A stretch of 64,000 bases of DNA from Mycobacterium sp. E787 (GTDB lineage Bacteria; Actinomycetota; Actinomycetes; Mycobacteriales; Mycobacteriaceae), in contig NZ_LZKL01000029.1 of NCBI RefSeq assembly GCF_001668725.1, forward strand, positions 1-64,000, read 5' to 3'. The notes under the pieces are model-generated. The model was given only the letters and a program-made list of their open reading frames with translations. It ran no database searches and was not told the origin of the DNA. The translations under genes were made by a program, and so were the position numbers. Shown piece after piece: positions 16,640 through 26,122 of the stretch; position 1 is the stretch's first letter; the number at the start of each line of letters is the position of its first letter.

Positions 16640-17116
16640 ATGGGCAAATTCAGCAGGGCCGAAATCGAGCAAGCCGTCGCGAACTACACGGCCGTCGTCG
16701 AGGAGTGCAGCTCCTCGGGCGACTGGCGACCCTTTGCCGATCTCTTCACCGAGGACGTCGTCTACACCGAGCACCACTACGGCGTCTTCCACGGCCGGGA
16801 GGCGGTGCGGGACTGGATCGTCGCGGTGATGGCGCCGTTCCCGCACATGCGTTTCCCCAGCGACTGGATCGCCTACGACGACGAGAACGACGCCGTCGTC
16901 GTCATGATCAGGAATCTGCTCGACCACCCGACCGACCCGAACGGCGAGCCGTTCTGGTTCCCCAACTGGACCCGGCTGGTCTACGCCGGCGACGGCCTGT
17001 TCTCCAGCGAGGAGGACATCTACAACCCCAACCGCGACGCGCCGCGTGTCGTCACCGCCTGGCTGCAGGCAGGCGGCCAGTTCGCCTCCGACAAGTTCTT
17101 GCAACCCCAGGCGTAG
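16640..17116 (+). CDS. SnoaL-like (NTF2-fold) protein
   Basis: The 158-residue protein has the cone-shaped NTF2-like pattern: an N-terminal helix, DWRPFADLFTEDVVYTEHHY, then GREAVRDWIVAVMAPFPHMR and a long curved sheet ending in FSSEEDIYNPN. Members include ketosteroid isomerases, polyketide cyclases and lipid-binding proteins. No isomerase catalytic set is evident, so the activity is not assigned. It is transcribed divergently from the SDR and shares a putative KstR-type operator. Confidence 0.82.
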   Translation: MGKFSRAEIEQAVANYTAVVEECSSSGDWRPFADLFTEDVVYTEHHYGVFHGREAVRDWIVAVMAPFPHMRFPSDWIAYDDENDAVVVMIRNLLDHPTDPNGEPFWFPNWTRLVYAGDGLFSSEEDIYNPNRDAPRVVTAWLQAGGQFASDKFLQPQA

Positions 17117-17158
17117 CAGGCTCCCTGGGCGGCCGCCGGGCGTGCAACCTGCGACGAT

Positions 17159-17914
17159 TCAGCGGCGTGTCGCGTCGTGAAATTCACTGTCGGCGCTGAC
17201 GCGCCTCCGCGACCGGACGGCCCTGAGCGCCTGGTCCCAGGCCAGCAGCGCGGTGGCCTTCAGGTGGGCCGGCTTGACGCTGTCCCTGGACAGCAGCGCC
17301 GTGGCGGCGGCTTTGGTGGTCGCCGACGCTTTCGACATGTGGCCGGAGTCGAACGGCGGCTGCGGGTCGTATTCGATCGCCAGCTGGATCGCCTTGGCGC
17401 GGCCCTCGCCGCCGATCTGCCCGGCCAGCCACAGCGCCAGGTCGAGCCCGGCGGACACGCCCGCACAGGTGACGATGTCGCCCTCGCGCACGATCCGCTC
17501 GTCGGCGACCGGGGTGGTGCCGAACGCCTTCAGCGCGGCAAGCGCGAGCCAGTGCGACGTGGCGCGGCGGTCCTTGAGCAGACCGGCGGCCGCCAGGATC
17601 ACCGAACCCGTGCACACCGACGTCGTCCAGCTCGCGGTTCGGTGCGCGCGACGCAGCCACTCGAGCAGCGCGTCGTCCCGCGCGTGCACCGGGGTCGACG
17701 GGCCTCCGGGCACCAGAATCACGTCGGGGGAAGGGGTTTCGGCCAGCGAGTGGGTGGCGCCGATGACCAGCACGCCGGAGTCGGCGGTGATCGGCCCGGG
17801 TTCGTGCCACACGAATCGCACGTCGGCGCCGGGCAGGTTGCGCAGCACCTCGTACGGGCCGATCATGTCCAGCGCGGTGAAGTCCGGGTAGGTCACGATT
17901 GCGATCTGCGTCAT
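17159..17914 (-). CDS. DJ-1/PfpI family protein (isonitrile hydratase-like)
   Basis: The 251-residue protein has the class I glutamine amidotransferase-like fold. It shows [12 protein letters not shown] near the start, PDVILVPGG (about 75), and the nucleophile elbow [15 protein letters not shown] with the catalytic Cys. A C-terminal extension (about 190-251) is variable. Isonitrile hydratases and ThiJ/PfpI proteins share this pattern; the substrate is unknown. The ATG at 17914 follows GAAAGGA. It begins 19 nt after the GlxA-type regulator stops, so the two form an operon. Confidence 0.85.
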   Translation of the reverse strand: MTQIAIVTYPDFTALDMIGPYEVLRNLPGADVRFVWHEPGPITADSGVLVIGATHSLAETPSPDVILVPGGPSTPVHARDDALLEWLRRAHRTASWTTSVCTGSVILAAAGLLKDRRATSHWLALAALKAFGTTPVADERIVREGDIVTCAGVSAGLDLALWLAGQIGGEGRAKAIQLAIEYDPQPPFDSGHMSKASATTKAAATALLSRDSVKPAHLKATALLAWDQALRAVRSRRRVSADSEFHDATRR

Positions 17915-17933
17915 GGTTGGTGTCCTTTCTCGA

Positions 17934-18884
17934 TCAGGCGAAGGCCTTGCGGTATTGATCCGGCGAAATGCCGACGCGACGAATGAAGTTGCGCCGCATC
18001 GTTTCCGCGGTGCCGAAGCCGCACCGGGCGGCGATGGCGACGACGGTGTCGTCGGTCTCCTCCAACTGCCGGCGCGCGGCTTCGGTCCGGATGCGTTCGA
18101 CGTAGTGGCCCGGCGCCTCACCCACCTCGTCTGTGAAGACACGCGTGAAATGGCGCGGGCTCATCGCCGCGCGGCGGGCCAGGTCCCCGATGCTGTGCTG
18201 CCCGCCCGGTTCGGCCTCGATGGCCTCCTGCACCTCGCGGATGGAGCTGCGTTTGGCGCGCGGCATCCACACCGGCGCCGCGAACTGGGTCTGCCCACCG
18301 GGGCGGCGCAGGTACAGCACCAGCCAGCGGGCCACCGTCTGCGCGACCTCGGTGCCGTGGTCGTCCTCGACCAGGGACAGCGCCAGATCGATTCCGGCGG
18401 TGACGCCCGCGGCCGTCCACACGGTGTCCGAGCTGCGGACGAAGATCGGGTCCGGATCGACCTCGACCGCCGGAAACTCGCGGGCCAACCGGCCGGCGAA
18501 CGCCCAGTGCGTGGTGACCCGCCGGCCGTCCAGCAGCCCCGCCTCGGCGGCCAGGAACGCGCCCGTGCAGACGCTGACGACGCGGCGGGCGTTCCCGGTG
18601 ACCCGTTTGATCCAGCCCAGCAGCTCGGGATCGGACCGCGCCGCGTCGACGCCGCCGCCGCCGGGCAGCACGACGGTGTCGAGGGCGTCGCTCGGGTCGG
18701 GCAGCGGCTCGGTCAAAAAGGCCAGGCCGGTGGCGGTGGTCACCGGCCGGCCGTCGACCGACGCCAGGACGACCTCGTACCCGCCGCCGGTCAGCAGCGA
18801 CGCACCGGAGAACACCTCGTGGGGTCCGACCACGTCGAGCGCCTGAACGCCGGGGAAGCCGGCGATCACAACCCTGCGAGCCAT
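17934..18884 (-). CDS. GlxA-type transcriptional regulator (DJ-1/PfpI plus AraC domain)
   Basis: The 316-residue protein combines an N-terminal DJ-1/PfpI domain (about 1-190; elbow [15 protein letters not shown]) with a C-terminal AraC/XylS helix-turn-helix pair. The HTH segments include [20 protein letters not shown] (about 230) and [20 protein letters not shown] (about 280). GlxA-type regulators sense metabolites through the PfpI-like domain. It likely controls its own operon with the downstream stand-alone PfpI protein. It is divergent from tpx, in the same order as Rv1930c-Rv1931c-tpx. Confidence 0.88.
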   Translation of the reverse strand: MARRVVIAGFPGVQALDVVGPHEVFSGASLLTGGGYEVVLASVDGRPVTTATGLAFLTEPLPDPSDALDTVVLPGGGGVDAARSDPELLGWIKRVTGNARRVVSVCTGAFLAAEAGLLDGRRVTTHWAFAGRLAREFPAVEVDPDPIFVRSSDTVWTAAGVTAGIDLALSLVEDDHGTEVAQTVARWLVLYLRRPGGQTQFAAPVWMPRAKRSSIREVQEAIEAEPGGQHSIGDLARRAAMSPRHFTRVFTDEVGEAPGHYVERIRTEAARRQLEETDDTVVAIAARCGFGTAETMRRNFIRRVGISPDQYRKAFA

Positions 18885-18995
18885 GCACTCAGTCTCGGCC
18901 AGACACCGTTATGGCGTCTACGCCCGGTACCCCACGAATTAGGACATGGCGACCTGGCCCCGGGCCGCCCCACCGGGCTTGGCAGACTGTGCCCC

Positions 18996-19490
18996 ATGGC
19001 ACAGATAACCTTGCGTGGAAACCCGATCAACACCGTCGGCGAGCTTCCTGCCGTCGGATCCCCGGCCCCGGCCTTCACCTTGGTCGGCACGGACCTGGGC
19101 GCGGTCAGCAACGACCAGTTCAGCGGTAAGCCCGTGGTGCTGAACATCTTTCCGTCCATCGACACACCGGTGTGCGCGACGAGCGTGCGGACCTTCAACC
19201 AGCGTGCGGCCGCCAGCGGCGCGACGGTTTTGTGCGTGTCGAACGACCTGCCGTTCGCGCAGGCGCGGTTCTGCGGCGCCGAGGGCATCGAGAACGTCAA
19301 GACCGGCTCGGCGTTCCGGGACAGCTTCGGCCAGGACTACGGGGTCAGCATCGTCGACGGCCCGATGGCCGGGCTGCTGGCGCGCGCGGTGGTCGTAGTC
19401 GGCGCCGACGGCAACGTGGCGTACACCGAGCTGGTGCCCGAGATCGCCCAGGAGCCCGACTACGACGCGGCGCTGGCGGCGGTCGGCTGA
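18996..19490 (+). CDS. tpx: Thiol peroxidase Tpx
   Basis: The 164-residue atypical 2-Cys peroxiredoxin reduces H2O2 and organic hydroperoxides with thioredoxin as donor. The peroxidatic cysteine is C60 in [14 protein letters not shown] and the resolving cysteine C93 in ARFCGAEG, with C80 also present, matching the known mycobacterial Tpx numbering. Length equals the family norm. The ATG at 18996 is preferred because the family begins MAQITLRGN. It complements KatG elsewhere in the window. Confidence 0.95.
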   Translation: MAQITLRGNPINTVGELPAVGSPAPAFTLVGTDLGAVSNDQFSGKPVVLNIFPSIDTPVCATSVRTFNQRAAASGATVLCVSNDLPFAQARFCGAEGIENVKTGSAFRDSFGQDYGVSIVDGPMAGLLARAVVVVGADGNVAYTELVPEIAQEPDYDAALAAVG

Positions 19491-19515
19491 CGCCAGCCAT
19501 TCGCACCGTCGGCGG

Positions 19516-19896
19516 TCATCGGCCGCGCGGGTCGATCAGGTCGCGGAAGCCCGCCGCGGGATAGACGGAGGCGCCCAGCGTCGCGACCCGATCGGTCAGG
19601 CCTTTGTCCGATGTCACCACCCGGATGTCGTGCGGGCGCGCGTCGGCCCGCACCAGCCGGACGATCTGGTCGTCGGCCGAGTCCGCGGCCGGCCTGGGCG
19701 CGTAGGCGACCTCGATCACCGACGATTCGATGGCGGTCGCCGGCGGGCGCTCGAACACCACGGTCACGCGCTCTCCTTGCCTCGCCGCCCACTGGTCGAG
19801 TTTGTCGACCAGCGCCACCATGGCGCGGCCGCGGTCCTTCCACCACCCGTCGGGGCGGCTGCCGATCACGTTCATGCCGTCGACGATCCAGCGCAC
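19516..19896 (-). CDS. NYN-domain (YacP/PIN-like) protein
   Basis: The 126-residue protein starts with the strand RWIVDGMNVIGSRPDGWW, carrying the conserved Asp of NYN/PIN-like nucleases. Acidic positions follow in SADDQIVRLV and VVTSDKGLTDRV. The family is predicted to act on RNA. The GTG at 19896 puts the family's first strand at the N-terminus; a GTG at 19914 would add six residues. It is convergent with tpx. Confidence 0.78.
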   Translation of the reverse strand: MRWIVDGMNVIGSRPDGWWKDRGRAMVALVDKLDQWAARQGERVTVVFERPPATAIESSVIEVAYAPRPAADSADDQIVRLVRADARPHDIRVVTSDKGLTDRVATLGASVYPAAGFRDLIDPRGR

Positions 19897-19930
19897 AGAC
19901 ACACGGTAGGCCACACCGCTTGCGGGGCAA

Positions 19931-20371
19931 TCATTTCCACACCAACTGCGCGAGGCTGAACAGGACGAGAACCGTGAGCGTCAGCAACTGGGGCCACGGT
20001 CGCCACGGCGCATCCTGGATGGCGTAGGACATCTCCTTCAGCGGTGACGTCGGCGGCGGGGCGGCGCGCTCGGGGCCCACCGGCCGGTGGAACCGGTGGA
20101 AGTACAGCTGGATCAGCGTCGCGCCGACCCACAGCCCACCCAGAAAGCTCACGGACTCGACACCGCGCCACAGCAACAGGGCGGCGATCCCCAGGGTGAA
20201 GGCCATCAGCACCACGTCGGACGTGTCGGTGGCCGAGGCCTTGCCACCGTACTGTTTGTCCAGCAAGGCGCGCCGTCTGCGGTAGGGCAGCGCGAAGAAA
20301 GCGAACTTAGTGATGATGTGCAGGCCAAGCACTATGGCGACGACGGTCGCGATGGTATTAAGAACGGTCAC
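19931..20371 (-). CDS. Four-helix integral membrane protein of unknown function
   Basis: The 146-residue protein has hydrophobic segments near residues 3-27, 52-68, 76-92 and 127-145. A basic loop (YRRRRALLDKQYGGK) follows the first. No family is recognised. The start is GTG 20371, with no strong ribosome site. It is divergent from the acyl-CoA dehydrogenase-like gene with only 33 bp between the starts, so the promoters overlap. Confidence 0.7.
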   Translation of the reverse strand: MTVLNTIATVVAIVLGLHIITKFAFFALPYRRRRALLDKQYGGKASATDTSDVVLMAFTLGIAALLLWRGVESVSFLGGLWVGATLIQLYFHRFHRPVGPERAAPPPTSPLKEMSYAIQDAPWRPWPQLLTLTVLVLFSLAQLVWK

Positions 20372-20404
20372 GGGTATCAGTTTTCTCCACGATAGGAACC
20401 GACA

Positions 20405-21589
20405 ATGACGTCGATTGCGGACACGGACGATCGGGTGGTCGCACTGGCCCGCGGCATGCGCGACCTGGTGCGGGCCGAAGCCGTCGAGTCCGAGCGGGCG
20501 CGCACGCTCACCCCGGCGATCGTCGACGAGATGTGGGCCAGCGGGCTGATGTCCTCCTTCAATCCCGTCGCGGCCGGCGGCGTGGAGCCGTCGTTCACCG
20601 AGATGATCGAGACCTGGATCGAAATGGCTTGGCAGGACGGATCGTTCGGGTGGATCGGCATCGCCAATCTGCCGTCCTCGTTCGCCGCCGCGGCATACCT
20701 GCCCGACGAGGGGTTCGCGGAGGTGTTCACCGCGCACGACAACCGCGTCACGCTGGGCGGGCAGTTCTTTCCCAACGGCCAGGGCAACGCGGTCGACGGC
20801 GGCTACCGGGTGACCGGGGCGTGGAACTTCGGCTCCGGCATCGGCCACTCCGAATACGTCGCGGCCGGGTTCCTACCGATGGACGACGGCGAAATGCGGT
20901 GGATCAGCGAGGGCTTTCCCGAGATGCGCGTCGCGGTGATCCCGCGGGAGCAGATCAGCTTCGACGACGGCTGGCACGTGCAGGGCCTCAAGGGAACCGG
21001 CTCCTACGACTACAGCGCCCAGGACGTGTTCGTGCCGTCCAGCCGCACCTTCGAGCTGTTCGTCCGCAAGCCCTACCGCGGCGCGTCGCCGGCCACCCGG
21101 ATGGGGCTGATGCCGGTGACCGCCGCCGGTCATGCGTCATGGGCGCTCGGTGTCGCCAAGAGCATGCTCGACGACGTCCAGGAACTTGCCGCGACGAAGT
21201 TCCGGATGAGCGACATGGCCTCGCTGGCCAGCCGCCCCACCTTCCAGAAAGGGCTGGCGCACCACCGCGCGGCCTGGCGCGCCGCACGCCTGCTGGTGCT
21301 CGACGCGTTCACCACCGCCGAGGCCGCCGTGGCGGCCGGCGACGACCTGACCCCGGCCCTGCGCGCCGACATGCGGGTGGCCGCCGTCTATGCGACCGAC
21401 ACGGCCCGGGCCTGCGCCGAGTGGGCGCACCTGGTGGCGGGCACCAGCTCGATCCGCGAGGGCAGCCGCCTGGAGCGCGCCTTCCGAGACATGTACACGG
21501 GAACCCAGCACGCCTTCATCAGCGAGAAGGTGGCCATCGACGCGGCCCAGATCTGGCTGGGCATCATCGACGATCAGCCGGGGCTATAG
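20405..21589 (+). CDS. Acyl-CoA dehydrogenase-fold flavin oxidoreductase
   Basis: The 394-residue protein matches the acyl-CoA dehydrogenase fold subgroup that includes two-component flavin monooxygenases (HsaA, DszC and pigment hydroxylases). It has an N-terminal helical domain, a middle beta-domain with GYRVTGAWNFGSGIGHSEYV and GLKGTGSYDYSAQDVFVP, and a C-terminal helical bundle ending in the GTSSIREGSRLERAFRDM segment. The catalytic Glu of true acyl-CoA dehydrogenases is not evident, so hydroxylation with supplied FMNH2 or FADH2 is likelier. No flavin reductase is adjacent. Confidence 0.82.
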   Translation: MTSIADTDDRVVALARGMRDLVRAEAVESERARTLTPAIVDEMWASGLMSSFNPVAAGGVEPSFTEMIETWIEMAWQDGSFGWIGIANLPSSFAAAAYLPDEGFAEVFTAHDNRVTLGGQFFPNGQGNAVDGGYRVTGAWNFGSGIGHSEYVAAGFLPMDDGEMRWISEGFPEMRVAVIPREQISFDDGWHVQGLKGTGSYDYSAQDVFVPSSRTFELFVRKPYRGASPATRMGLMPVTAAGHASWALGVAKSMLDDVQELAATKFRMSDMASLASRPTFQKGLAHHRAAWRAARLLVLDAFTTAEAAVAAGDDLTPALRADMRVAAVYATDTARACAEWAHLVAGTSSIREGSRLERAFRDMYTGTQHAFISEKVAIDAAQIWLGIIDDQPGL

Positions 21590-21904
21590 CAGGCGCTCGC
21601 CGGATTCCGGCTCGCCCGGATTCTCGCCCTCGGTGCCGTCGCGCTCCTCGTCGACTTTCGACGCGAGCCCCGGCGCGATCTGAGCACAATGCGCAAAACC
21701 GGGTAATCGTCGCTTAATTCGACTATCGCCCACAAGCGAGACACCCATGGTGCCGCGCCGTAACTTCGGTTCCAGCAGATAACCGAATTGACCGCACGAT
21801 CGCCGCGCGAAGCCCGAAATGCAGTTCCTGCGAACAACTTTCGTCCAGTTGCTGGCGCGCCACGGCACGACATTGCGGCATGACACAGAACGGGGTCGGG
21901 GAAG
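21590..21904. other. 315-bp intergenic region upstream of the surface-lipid operon
   Basis: No gene is supported here. It holds copy A of the dispersed repeat (from 21681) and the probable promoter of the PapA-like gene further right. Minus-strand frames across it do not look like a family. Confidence 0.5.
21681..21750 (+). repeat. Dispersed upstream repeat, copy A
   Basis: The copy begins TGAGCACAATGCGCAAAACC and continues through AATCGTCGC, AATTCGACTATCG and ACAAGCG. It is about 90% identical to copy B at 26120 over roughly 65 bp and has the same orientation. It sits about 155-225 bp before the PapA-like gene. Confidence 0.75.
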
Positions 21905-23356
21905 ATGGTCGCACTGGGAAGCATCAACGGGTGGCAGCCGGGCGAGGGGCCGGTCGTCACGTGGCGGGCCTCGGCCGCGGCGCGCGCGGCGGCACTCAAC
22001 GCGCCGCGCAGCGACCTGGCGCCGAGTTACCAGCGGGCCCGCCACCTTCGGGCCGCCCACGACGCCGCGGGGCGGGGCGCGCAGCTGCCCCGGCTGATGG
22101 TCGTGGCGTGGGACATTCCGGGCGAATGTGACATCCCGGCGATGACGGCGACGATCAACGCGCACGTGCGCCGTCACGACGCCTACCACGACTGGTTCCA
22201 GCTCGAGGACGGCGTCATCGTCCGCCGCACGATCGCGGACCCCATGGCCATCGACCTGGTGCCCACCGAGTACGGCTACCTGGACGCCGAACAGATTCGC
22301 ACGCACGCCCTGACGACAACGCCGGGGACGCTCGAGTGGGGCTGCTTCACGTTCGGCATCGTTCAGCACGCCGAGTACTTCACCTTCTACGCCAGCGTCG
22401 ACCATCTGCACATCGACGGGATGTCGGCCGGCCTCATCTTCTTCGACGTCCACATGACCTACCAGCACCTGTCACAGACCGGGGCCGAGGCCGTCGCGCT
22501 CCCGCAGGTCGCGAGCTACCGCAGCTACGCCACGCGCCAGCGCGACGGACTCGCGGACCTGACGCTGTCCTCGCCGGAGGTCAAGGCCTGGATCGACTTC
22601 GCGCGCGACACCGGAGGCGAGTGGCCGACCTTCCCGCTCCCGGTCGGTGACGGGGCCGGCAACAAGGGCACCTTCGTGACGGTCGACCTGCTGGACGCCG
22701 CGGACACCGAGTCGTTCGAGATCGCCTGCCACGCGGCCGGCGCCCGGTTCAGCGGGGGAGTGCTGGCCTGCGCTGCCTTCGCGGAGCACGAGTTCACCGG
22801 CGCCGCAACGTATCACGGGTTCACGCCGTACGACACGCGCACGCCGGGCGTCGACTCGATGACCGTGGGGTGGTTCGCCAACCTCGTCCCGGTCAGCGTG
22901 CCGATCTGCACCGCCACCTTCGCCGAGGCCGCCCGGGCGGCGCAGGACTCGTTCAACGCCGCCAAGGCCCTCGCCGACGTGCCCGTCGAGCGCGCGCTCG
23001 AGCTGGCAGCTCCGCTCGAATTGGGCATCGAACCACCCGACCACCGCGCAATGATGGTGTCCTTCATGGACTTTCGGAAGATCCCCGCCTTCAGCCTCTT
23101 CGAGGAGACCAACTGGGGCACCTACGCCGACAACCTGTCCCACGGCGGAATCAACCTGTGGATCAACCGTCAGACCGACAAAACCACCGCCACGATCTCG
23201 TTCCCGGACAACGCGGAGGCCCGCAAGTCGGTGCACCGCTACCTGGCGGCGCTGACCCAGGCGTTCTCCTACGCCGTCAACTCCACCTCGGAGTGGACGG
23301 ATGTCGTTGCGCACCACGCCAACACGGGCCAAGGCGTGCCCGTCATCAGCCTCTGA
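21905..23356 (+). CDS. PapA-like acyltransferase (condensation-domain fold)
   Basis: The 483-residue protein resembles polyketide-associated (Pap) acyltransferases, which esterify acyl groups onto trehalose, phthiocerol or glycopeptidolipid sugars. The active-site motif HxxxDG is H167-LHI-D171-G (SVDHLHIDGMS). A later NWGTYADN segment occupies the place of the structural DFGWG motif. Relatives work with FAAL/PKS and MmpL partners; here two further acyltransferases and an MmpL follow on the same strand (gaps 24, 18 and 129 nt), forming a lipid assembly and export locus. The acceptor is unknown. Confidence 0.82.
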   Translation: MVALGSINGWQPGEGPVVTWRASAAARAAALNAPRSDLAPSYQRARHLRAAHDAAGRGAQLPRLMVVAWDIPGECDIPAMTATINAHVRRHDAYHDWFQLEDGVIVRRTIADPMAIDLVPTEYGYLDAEQIRTHALTTTPGTLEWGCFTFGIVQHAEYFTFYASVDHLHIDGMSAGLIFFDVHMTYQHLSQTGAEAVALPQVASYRSYATRQRDGLADLTLSSPEVKAWIDFARDTGGEWPTFPLPVGDGAGNKGTFVTVDLLDAADTESFEIACHAAGARFSGGVLACAAFAEHEFTGAATYHGFTPYDTRTPGVDSMTVGWFANLVPVSVPICTATFAEAARAAQDSFNAAKALADVPVERALELAAPLELGIEPPDHRAMMVSFMDFRKIPAFSLFEETNWGTYADNLSHGGINLWINRQTDKTTATISFPDNAEARKSVHRYLAALTQAFSYAVNSTSEWTDVVAHHANTGQGVPVISL

Positions 23357-23380
23357 CAAACCCCTGAAAGGACCAAGAAA

Positions 23381-24736
23381 ATGACCAACGTACTCGACCT
23401 GTTCGACCAGACCCTCTTCCGCTTCGAGGAGGCGACCGGTGTCACCAGCGTGGGCCAGTGCGTCTGGGTGTACAACCGCGCCGTCGACCTCGACGGCCTG
23501 CGCCGGTTCCACCGGCACCTGCAGCGGGGCCGGCTGGCGCGCCGCATCGAACGCTCGCCCCTGCCGTTCGGCCGCCACCGCTGGGTCGCACCCGCCGACG
23601 AGCCCGAGCTCGAGATCGTCGCGACGCCGCGGCCGCGCGAAGAATTCGACGCCTGGCTGCGCGAGCAGGCGGCGACCCCGCTGGATGCCGAGCGCGGACC
23701 GGGGTTCCACCTCGCGGTGCTCCCGTTCACCGACGGCGGCGCGGGCGTGAGCCTGGTCGCCCTGCACAGCCTGGCCGACGGCATGGCCGGCTGCCTGGCG
23801 GTGGTGGAAGCGGCCTGCGGCTACGACAGCGCCATCGACTGGCCCGCGGCCGGCTCGCGCCGGCGGTGGCAGGCCCTGCGCGAGGACGCCCGCCAAACCG
23901 CGCGTGACCTGCCGGGCATCCGGCGCGCGGTGAAAGCCGCGGCGAGCGCGGCCCGACGCGCCCGGCGCGAGGGCGGCGCCGAACAGGCCGGCCCCACCGC
24001 CGCGCCGCCCACCGGCGTGGACGAGCCCATCACCATCCCCACGGCGACGGTCTTCCTCGACGCCGACGAGTGGGACGCCCGCGCCGAGGCGCTCGGGGGG
24101 ACCAGCAACGCGCTGCTCGCGGGGCTGGCGGCCCGGCTCGCCCAGCGAGTGGGACGGGTTGGCGCCGACGGCTCGGTCACCCTGGCGATCCCAGTCAGCG
24201 AGCGCACCGCCGACGACACCCGCGCAAACGCCGTCGCGAACGTGGACGTCACGGTCGACCCCGCGGCCGCGGCGACCGACCTGCGGGAGATCCGCGCCGC
24301 GATCAAGCGGGCGCTGATGCACCGCCGGGAGGCGTCGGACGAGCGGGAGGCGCTGCTGCCCCTCGTTCCGCTGCTGCCCAAGCGGATCGCCAAGCGGTGC
24401 GTGGGCGTCGCCACCGGAACTGCGACCGGCGTCGTCTCCTCCAACCTCGGCGCGGCGCCCGCGGAGGTCAACCGGCCGGACGGAACCGACGCGGACTACG
24501 TCTCGGTGACCTCGCTGTACCCGGGCATGACCAAGGCGACGATGGAGCGCATCGGCGGAGTGCTGGCCCTGCTGTCGGCGCGCGTGCACGGGCAGGTCTT
24601 CATCTCCGTCCAGGCCTACCAGCCGGGACGGCAGAACTCCAAGAACGCTCTGCGGCAAGCCCTTTCGAGCGCACTGGACGACTTCTCACTCAACGCAACC
24701 AGCGGCTGGCCGGCCCCCGTAGCCGCGGCCCGATAG
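23381..24736 (+). CDS. HxxxDG acyltransferase-like protein, paralogue 1
   Basis: The 451-residue protein has condensation/wax-ester-synthase-like architecture. An N-terminal strand-helix region (QCVWVYNRAVDLDGLRRFH) leads to the catalytic motif HSLADG (H129, D133), an Arg-rich linker (about 150-200), and a C-terminal subdomain with TLAIPVSERTADDTRANA and VSSNLG. It is collinear with the next gene, with identical stretches such as RRFHR and ATPRPREEFD, showing a recent tandem duplication. GAAAGGA precedes the ATG. It probably transfers an acyl chain to a lipid destined for the downstream MmpL; substrate unknown. Confidence 0.78.
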   Translation: MTNVLDLFDQTLFRFEEATGVTSVGQCVWVYNRAVDLDGLRRFHRHLQRGRLARRIERSPLPFGRHRWVAPADEPELEIVATPRPREEFDAWLREQAATPLDAERGPGFHLAVLPFTDGGAGVSLVALHSLADGMAGCLAVVEAACGYDSAIDWPAAGSRRRWQALREDARQTARDLPGIRRAVKAAASAARRARREGGAEQAGPTAAPPTGVDEPITIPTATVFLDADEWDARAEALGGTSNALLAGLAARLAQRVGRVGADGSVTLAIPVSERTADDTRANAVANVDVTVDPAAAATDLREIRAAIKRALMHRREASDEREALLPLVPLLPKRIAKRCVGVATGTATGVVSSNLGAAPAEVNRPDGTDADYVSVTSLYPGMTKATMERIGGVLALLSARVHGQVFISVQAYQPGRQNSKNALRQALSSALDDFSLNATSGWPAPVAAAR

Positions 24737-24754
24737 ACAAAGGAACTCAAGCGC

Positions 24755-26122
24755 ATGAACACCACACTCGACCTCTTCGACCAGACCTTCGCCACCCTGG
24801 AGCGAGCGACGAAAGTCCTCGGCCAGCTGCAGTGCGTCTGGGTCTACGACCGCGCGATCGACCTCGACGGCCTGCGCCGGTTCCACCGCAACCTGCGGCG
24901 GGGACGGCTGTCCCGGCGGATCGAGCGCTCGGCCCTGCCGTTCGGCCGGCATCGCTGGGTCTCCGCCGGCGGCCAGTGCGACCTCGAGATCGTCGCGACC
25001 CCGCGGCCGCGCGAGGAATTCGACGAGTGGTTGCGCGAGCAGGCCGCGACGCCCCTGGACGTCGAGCGCGGACCCGGCTGGCACCTGGCGGTGCTGCCGT
25101 TCACCGACGGCGGCGCCGGGGTGAGCCTGGTCGTCCCGCACGCCCTCACCGACGGCATCGGGCTGTGCGACGCCCTGGCCGACGCCGCCCTGGGCCGCCA
25201 CGACCCGATCAACTGGCCCGCCGCGGGCTCCCGCCGGCGGTGGCGGGCGCTGCGCGAGGACGCCCGCCAGGCCGCGCGCGACCTCCCGGACATCGGCCGC
25301 GCCTTGAAAGCCGCCGCACGACTCGCGCGGCCCGAGGACGACGGCCCGGTCCAGGCCGCCCCGCAACCGGCGTTGTCCGCCGGCCCCGACGAATCCATCA
25401 CGCTGCCGACGGAAACCATCTTCGTCGGCGCCGACGAGTGGGACGCCCGCGCCGAGGCGCTCGGGGGAACAAGCAACAGCCTGCTCGCGGGCCTCGCGGC
25501 CCGGCTCGCGCGGCGCGTGGGTCGGGTGACCCCCGACGGCTCGGTCACCCTGGCGATCCCCGTCAACGAGCGCACCGCGGACGACACCCGCGCCAACGCC
25601 GTCGCCAATGTCGACATCACCGTCGACCCCGCCCGCGCCGCGACCGACCTGCGCGAGATCCGCGCCGCGACGAAGCGGGCCCTGACCCGGCGCGCAGAGG
25701 TCACCGACAACCGGCGCGAATTGCTGTCCCTCGTTCCGCTGATGCCGCAGCGGCTGGTCAGGCGGATCGTCGGGGTGGCCGCCGGCAGCCCCACCGCGGT
25801 CGTCTCCTCCAACATCGGCGTGGTCGACCCGGACGCCTATCGGCCCGACGGCACGCGGGCCGACCAGTTCGCCATCAAGGCTCCGCACCCGGACGTCAGC
25901 ACGGCGATCATGGACCGGTTCGGTGGAATGTTGTCGCTGGCCTCGGGGCGGGTGAACGGCGAGGTTTTCGTCTCCGTCGTCGCGTATCAGCCGGGCCGTT
26001 CGCACTCGAATGCGGCGCTGCGGCAGGCGCTTTCGGGGGCGCTGAGCGACCTCGCGCTGACCGCCACGATCGGCTGGCCGTGCCGCGAGCCAGCGGGCGC
26101 GGCGGGGTGGTCGCGCGGGTGA
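24755..26122 (+). CDS. HxxxDG acyltransferase-like protein, paralogue 2
   Basis: The 455-residue protein is a paralogue of the preceding gene with the same domain order. The catalytic motif is HALTDG (H129, D133). The linker is shorter in Arg and contains a Pro/Ala-rich insert (about 195-215). The C-terminal half keeps TLAIPVNERTADDTRANA and VSSNIG. The start follows AAAGGA, 18 nt after paralogue 1. Retention of both HxxxDG motifs suggests both are active, perhaps on different acyl or acceptor groups, which is inference. Its stop overlaps the start of repeat copy B. Confidence 0.78.
   Translation: MNTTLDLFDQTFATLERATKVLGQLQCVWVYDRAIDLDGLRRFHRNLRRGRLSRRIERSALPFGRHRWVSAGGQCDLEIVATPRPREEFDEWLREQAATPLDVERGPGWHLAVLPFTDGGAGVSLVVPHALTDGIGLCDALADAALGRHDPINWPAAGSRRRWRALREDARQAARDLPDIGRALKAAARLARPEDDGPVQAAPQPALSAGPDESITLPTETIFVGADEWDARAEALGGTSNSLLAGLAARLARRVGRVTPDGSVTLAIPVNERTADDTRANAVANVDITVDPARAATDLREIRAATKRALTRRAEVTDNRRELLSLVPLMPQRLVRRIVGVAAGSPTAVVSSNIGVVDPDAYRPDGTRADQFAIKAPHPDVSTAIMDRFGGMLSLASGRVNGEVFVSVVAYQPGRSHSNAALRQALSGALSDLALTATIGWPCREPAGAAGWSRG

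Noticed and set aside
22472..24658. 728-residue minus-strand frame opposite the acyltransferases
   Set aside because: Antisense shadow; the plus genes carry HxxxDG motifs and ribosome sites.
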